Source: Roseivirga sp. BDSF3-8 (lineage in GTDB: Bacteria > Bacteroidota > Bacteroidia > Cytophagales > Cyclobacteriaceae). From it: a stretch of 64,000 nt of DNA. The stretch is from assembly GCF_041449215.1 (NCBI RefSeq), contig NZ_JBGNFV010000001.1, positions 2,455,001 through 2,519,000 of the forward strand. Reading direction: 5' to 3'. The notes under the pieces are model-generated. The model was not told where the DNA came from. It was given only the letters and a program-made list of their open reading frames with translations, and ran no database searches. The position numbers and the translations under genes were made by a program. Positions 61,126 to 64,000 of this stretch are shown piece after piece (the stretch's first letter is position 1; every line of letters starts with the position of its first letter).

Positions 61126-61692
61126 ATGTTTTCCCCGGAACTACCACTAAATCACACGTCGGGCCTCTCCGGCTCTCACGTGTCGCTACCGAACCACAAA
61201 CATGAAAAACCGGGTAGCATACGGCTCTATCGCATGACCGATAGGGTGGCTGTAGAAAAGATCATTCGCGAGGCAGAAGATGAGCTGCCTATCCAGCATG
61301 CAAGCAAACTGAATATAGGGCGTACCGTGCGCTACTGGCTGGAAGACGGCTACGCCAGGGCCGGTTTTTATTTATTTGACCTCTGCAATGAGGTGGTCGG
61401 GCTGGTCGGCTTTACTCCGCTGGAGATAGGCTTCGGTGAGGTATGCCAGTTACAGCCCCTGTTTCTCAGGGCAAACCTTCGCGGCAAAGGCTACGGACAG
61501 CAACTGCTGGATCATACCATCAATGGCGCAAGAGAGTCAGGGTATCGCCGGTGTTACCTCGAGCTTAGTGCACACCTTGAAGATGCCGTCCGCCTGGTGG
61601 AAAACTATGGATTTTACAAAATGCCCGCTTCACCTCGCCAGGGCTACCCCCATGACCCCTCTATACGGCATTACATGAAGTATATATTTTAG
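61126..61692 (+). CDS. GNAT acetyltransferase
   Basis: A 188-residue protein. The GNAT core (about 35-180) has the acetyl-CoA motif [19 protein letters not shown] near residues 120-138 and a final YGFYKMP strand. The first 30 residues are polar and weakly conserved, so a start at a later Met (for example MTDRVAVEK) is possible. Acceptor unknown. It is followed 29 bp later by the macrodomain gene, perhaps co-transcribed. Confidence 0.75.
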   Translation: MFSPELPLNHTSGLSGSHVSLPNHKHEKPGSIRLYRMTDRVAVEKIIREAEDELPIQHASKLNIGRTVRYWLEDGYARAGFYLFDLCNEVVGLVGFTPLEIGFGEVCQLQPLFLRANLRGKGYGQQLLDHTINGARESGYRRCYLELSAHLEDAVRLVENYGFYKMPASPRQGYPHDPSIRHYMKYIF

Positions 61693-61721
61693 TTTATGCT
61701 GATAATGTCGCAAATTACGGC

Positions 61722-62222
61722 ATGGGCAAGATCAGTATACTCAAGGGAGACATCACCAAAGTAAAAACCGATGCCATCGTCAACGCAGCAAACACTTCCC
61801 TGCTTGGCGGGGGTGGAGTAGATGGGGCCATTCATCGTGCCGGAGGCCCCGCTATACTGCAAGAATGTCGGATGATCAATGGCTGTAAAACCGGTGAGGC
61901 AGTCGTTACCACTGCAGGTAACCTCCCCGCTGACATGGTTATACATACGGTGGGCCCGGTATGGAACGGAGGTACCAAGGACGAACCTGATTTGCTGCGG
62001 GCAGCGTATTTTAACAGCCTGGAACGTGCCCGTGAGAAAAAGGCCCGGACTGTAGCATTCCCTAATATCAGTACCGGCATATATGGCTACCCCAAAGAGC
62101 AGGCAGCAGAAATAGCCGTAAGTACCGTAAAAGAATACCTCAGCCAGCATGAACTGCCGGAACAGGTCGTATTTGTCTGCTTTGATGAGGAAAACGAGTC
62201 CATTTATCGCCAGCTCATCTGA
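61722..62222 (+). CDS. Macrodomain protein, probable O-acetyl-ADP-ribose deacetylase
   Basis: A 166-residue single macrodomain. The ADP-ribose pocket motifs are [22 protein letters not shown] near residues 18-39, the TVGPVWNGG segment near 82, and [10 protein letters not shown] near 115. It resembles YmdB-type enzymes that remove acetyl from O-acetyl-ADP-ribose or ADP-ribose from proteins. It lies between the GNAT and FAD-reductase genes. Confidence 0.88.
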   Translation: MGKISILKGDITKVKTDAIVNAANTSLLGGGGVDGAIHRAGGPAILQECRMINGCKTGEAVVTTAGNLPADMVIHTVGPVWNGGTKDEPDLLRAAYFNSLERAREKKARTVAFPNISTGIYGYPKEQAAEIAVSTVKEYLSQHELPEQVVFVCFDEENESIYRQLI

Positions 62223-62262
62223 TTTTTTTTCTGACCCTGTTTCATTTATAGCCCCCTTCCTG

Positions 62263-63525
62263 ATGGAGGATATTACTTACGACGTACTAATCAGTGGTGC
62301 CGGCCCTGCGGGTACATCCTGTGCGCTCAGTCTGAAGAATAGCGGCCTGCAGGTAGGCCTCATTGATAAAGCTACTTTTCCCCGGGATAAGATATGTGGT
62401 GATGCCCTTAGCCCTGATGTTATTAATCAGCTAAGATTACTTTCAGAACGAGAGGAGGGGCTCACACTTCCCTTTAGCCAGGCTACCCGCAAAACCGGTA
62501 TGCACGGCATAACCTTTGTCTCGCCAGCAGGACACCGTCTGGAGGTTCCCGTCAAGGTGCCTCATAAAGCAGGGGATGTGCTTAGCGCACCCGGCTACGT
62601 CATGGCCCGGCAACATTTTGACAACTTTCTCCTGCGCCAGGTAAAAGAGCAGACTGAAATAGAGGTAAAAGAGGGTACTGAGGCCCTTGAAGCCGGGCAA
62701 ACTGCGGATGGTTTTGCAATTACGACCAACAGAGGAGTGATACACACCCGCTTTCTTGTACTGGCAGATGGCGCACAGTCCCGCCTGGCCCGCTCAGTGG
62801 CAGGCATGAAAGTAGAGCATGACCATTATTGTGCAGGGATCAGGCAGTATTGGGAGGGAGTTACTTTTCCTGCTACCCGGCCCTTTATTGAGCTTCACTT
62901 TCTTCATGATGTATTGCCGGGCTACTTCTGGATTTTTCCTATGCCTAATGGCCGCGCTAATGTAGGTTTGGGCATGCTGAGTGCTGCCGTTAGAAAGAAC
63001 AAGGTCAACCTGCGTCAACTGCTCGATCATATTATCAAAGAACATCCCGGGGTGGCACATCGCTTTTCCCGGGCACGGGCTTTAGAGACACCCAAAGGCT
63101 GGGGCTTGCCGGTGGGTAGTAAAAAACGCCCACTGAGCGGCTACAGGTATGTCGTATGTGGGGATGCCGCATCCCTTATTGACCCCTTCACCGGAGAGGG
63201 CATCGGTAATGCCATTCGTAGCGGAAGGGTAGCCGCAGATACTATCCGGCAAACTTTCGATACTCAGCAATTCGGCGCCGCTGCTCTTAAGAGTTACGAT
63301 AAGGAAATTTATCGCCGTATGGGCAAAGAACTGGCGCTGAGCCGGCGAATGCAGCAGATGCTCCGTTTTCCTTTTCTCTTTGACCTGGTCGTCAAAAAGG
63401 CAGCCCGCAATCCTGCCCTCCGCTCTCTCATTACGGCTATGTTGACCGACATGGACATTAAAAAAGAACTGATAAAGCCATCTTTTTATGGCAAATTGCT
63501 GCTGGGTGCTCCATTCAGAAAGTAA
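62263..63525 (+). CDS. FAD-dependent geranylgeranyl-reductase-family oxidoreductase
   Basis: A 420-residue flavoprotein. The N-terminal dinucleotide-binding motif DVLISGAGPAGTSCALSL is near residue 6-23, CGDALSP near 45, and the second FAD motif YVVCGDAASLIDPFTGEGIGNA near 290-311. The family reduces isoprenoid or other hydrophobic substrates or hydroxylates rings. The substrate here cannot be told. ATG 62,263 is used; a frame reading further upstream overlaps the macrodomain gene and adds 38 unrelated residues. The last stretch of the window beyond it is gene-free. Confidence 0.85.
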   Translation: MEDITYDVLISGAGPAGTSCALSLKNSGLQVGLIDKATFPRDKICGDALSPDVINQLRLLSEREEGLTLPFSQATRKTGMHGITFVSPAGHRLEVPVKVPHKAGDVLSAPGYVMARQHFDNFLLRQVKEQTEIEVKEGTEALEAGQTADGFAITTNRGVIHTRFLVLADGAQSRLARSVAGMKVEHDHYCAGIRQYWEGVTFPATRPFIELHFLHDVLPGYFWIFPMPNGRANVGLGMLSAAVRKNKVNLRQLLDHIIKEHPGVAHRFSRARALETPKGWGLPVGSKKRPLSGYRYVVCGDAASLIDPFTGEGIGNAIRSGRVAADTIRQTFDTQQFGAAALKSYDKEIYRRMGKELALSRRMQQMLRFPFLFDLVVKKAARNPALRSLITAMLTDMDIKKELIKPSFYGKLLLGAPFRK

Positions 63526-64000
63526 GCCAATTAGCGTAAAGTATAAAGACATTCGTCAGTACCGCAAACGTTTGCAAAAGATTTAAATTCCCGCTCATAT
63601 TTTTTCTAACTGAAAATTTTGTTCTATATTACGGATGCTTTAAGAGTGTTACTAAATAATTATGCTTTCAACATACGCTATGTCCAACCATTTAATCCTT
63701 CGTCCGAAGGATGTGAATTTATGAGTCTGAACATGAAATAGTACGATGTCATTCTCCTTTTTAAGGCTGAAGGGACATGCTGTGTTGTAGCGGCTATCGT
63801 GAATTCTAAAGCATATGAAATCTGTTTAAGAAAACGTAACTGAAGTAAGCCATACCGGAGTAAAAGACATCCGTGGGGGAGCTTACCCAACCAATTCAGG
63901 TTGCTCTACAGGTTACCATTTTCGCTGAGTGCTATGCACTGTAATTCCGGCCAGGTTCAATAAGTTGATAACGGCTTTTGGACAAGCTTCAGGTAAATCC
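63526..64000. other. 475 bp without an assignable gene, to window end
   Basis: AT-rich. It contains a perfect 8 bp inverted repeat ATCCTTCG / CGAAGGAT with TC loop at 63,695-63,712 and no open frame longer than about 70 codons. It may hold the promoter of a gene beyond the window. Confidence 0.5.

Noticed and set aside
63678-63890. 70-codon minus-strand frame at the window end
   Set aside because: No family features, and the start lies in unremarkable sequence.

Overview
The window is a chromosomal segment of a Bacteroidota bacterium, most likely of the order Cytophagales. The evidence is the family set: fused SecDF, fused MurF-Alr, type IX secretion (T9SS) cargo with type A and type B C-terminal domains, DUF4382 and FKBP lipoproteins, and Bacteroidota-type promoters (TTTG, about 19 bp, then TAnnTTTG). 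Most of it is ordinary housekeeping and envelope sequence. There is no phage, CRISPR array or conjugative region.

Layout. 1-10.4 kb: scpA (partial), a flippase-like membrane protein, ndk, then nrnA-like, two FKBP lipoproteins, rdgB, udk, a KtrA/TrkA-type subunit, a small secreted protein and secDF. 10.4-20.6 kb: an O-methyltransferase, a 1.2 kb AT-rich gap, a T9SS type A protein, a DUF429 protein, a DUF4382 lipoprotein, an IS1182-type insertion sequence, and a large type B T9SS protein. 20.6-33 kb: UPF0182 protein, PAS histidine kinase, exonuclease/GIY-YIG fusion, lysA, an acidic secreted protein divergent from a histidine kinase/OmpR regulator pair, and a HisA-like protein. 33-43 kb: GNAT, murF-alr, feoA and an aberrant short FeoB, DUF554, a potassium channel, a TetR regulator and tRNA-Val. 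43-50.8 kb: an orphan four-helix-bundle receptor fragment, a 598 bp block of 108 bp tandem repeats, a CheB and a 1647-residue CheB-CheR-PAS-GAF-kinase-receiver protein. 50.8-64 kb: MFS exporter, radical SAM protein, purK-purE, a MITE-like element with a perfect 10 bp target duplication, a membrane-anchored MutS homologue, and small enzymes (hydrolase, GNAT, macrodomain, FAD reductase).

The most novel signal is non-coding. Two gene-free stretches (about 20,665-21,031 and 39,982-40,268) carry diverged copies of the same element, both read on the minus strand. Each has an upstream TCAnnATGATAAAA site 63-64 bp from a TGGCACGGG (-24-like) box. Each then has a roughly 190-230 nt transcript with repeated AUUUUUUAA motifs and two nested long-range helices whose bases differ between the copies but still pair, and ends in a strong intrinsic terminator. 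I interpret this as a two-copy, undescribed structured small-RNA family, possibly sigma-54 dependent. One copy sits ahead of the type B T9SS gene; the other has no downstream gene in its orientation.

Genes that work together here: purK-purE (de novo purine synthesis), feoA-feoB (iron), the kinase/regulator pair at 29.5-31.7 kb (probably controlling the divergent acidic secreted protein), and the CheB/CheR-type signalling block at 42.9-50.7 kb. Coordinates, motifs and repeats were read by eye; family names come from recalled family signatures, not searches.
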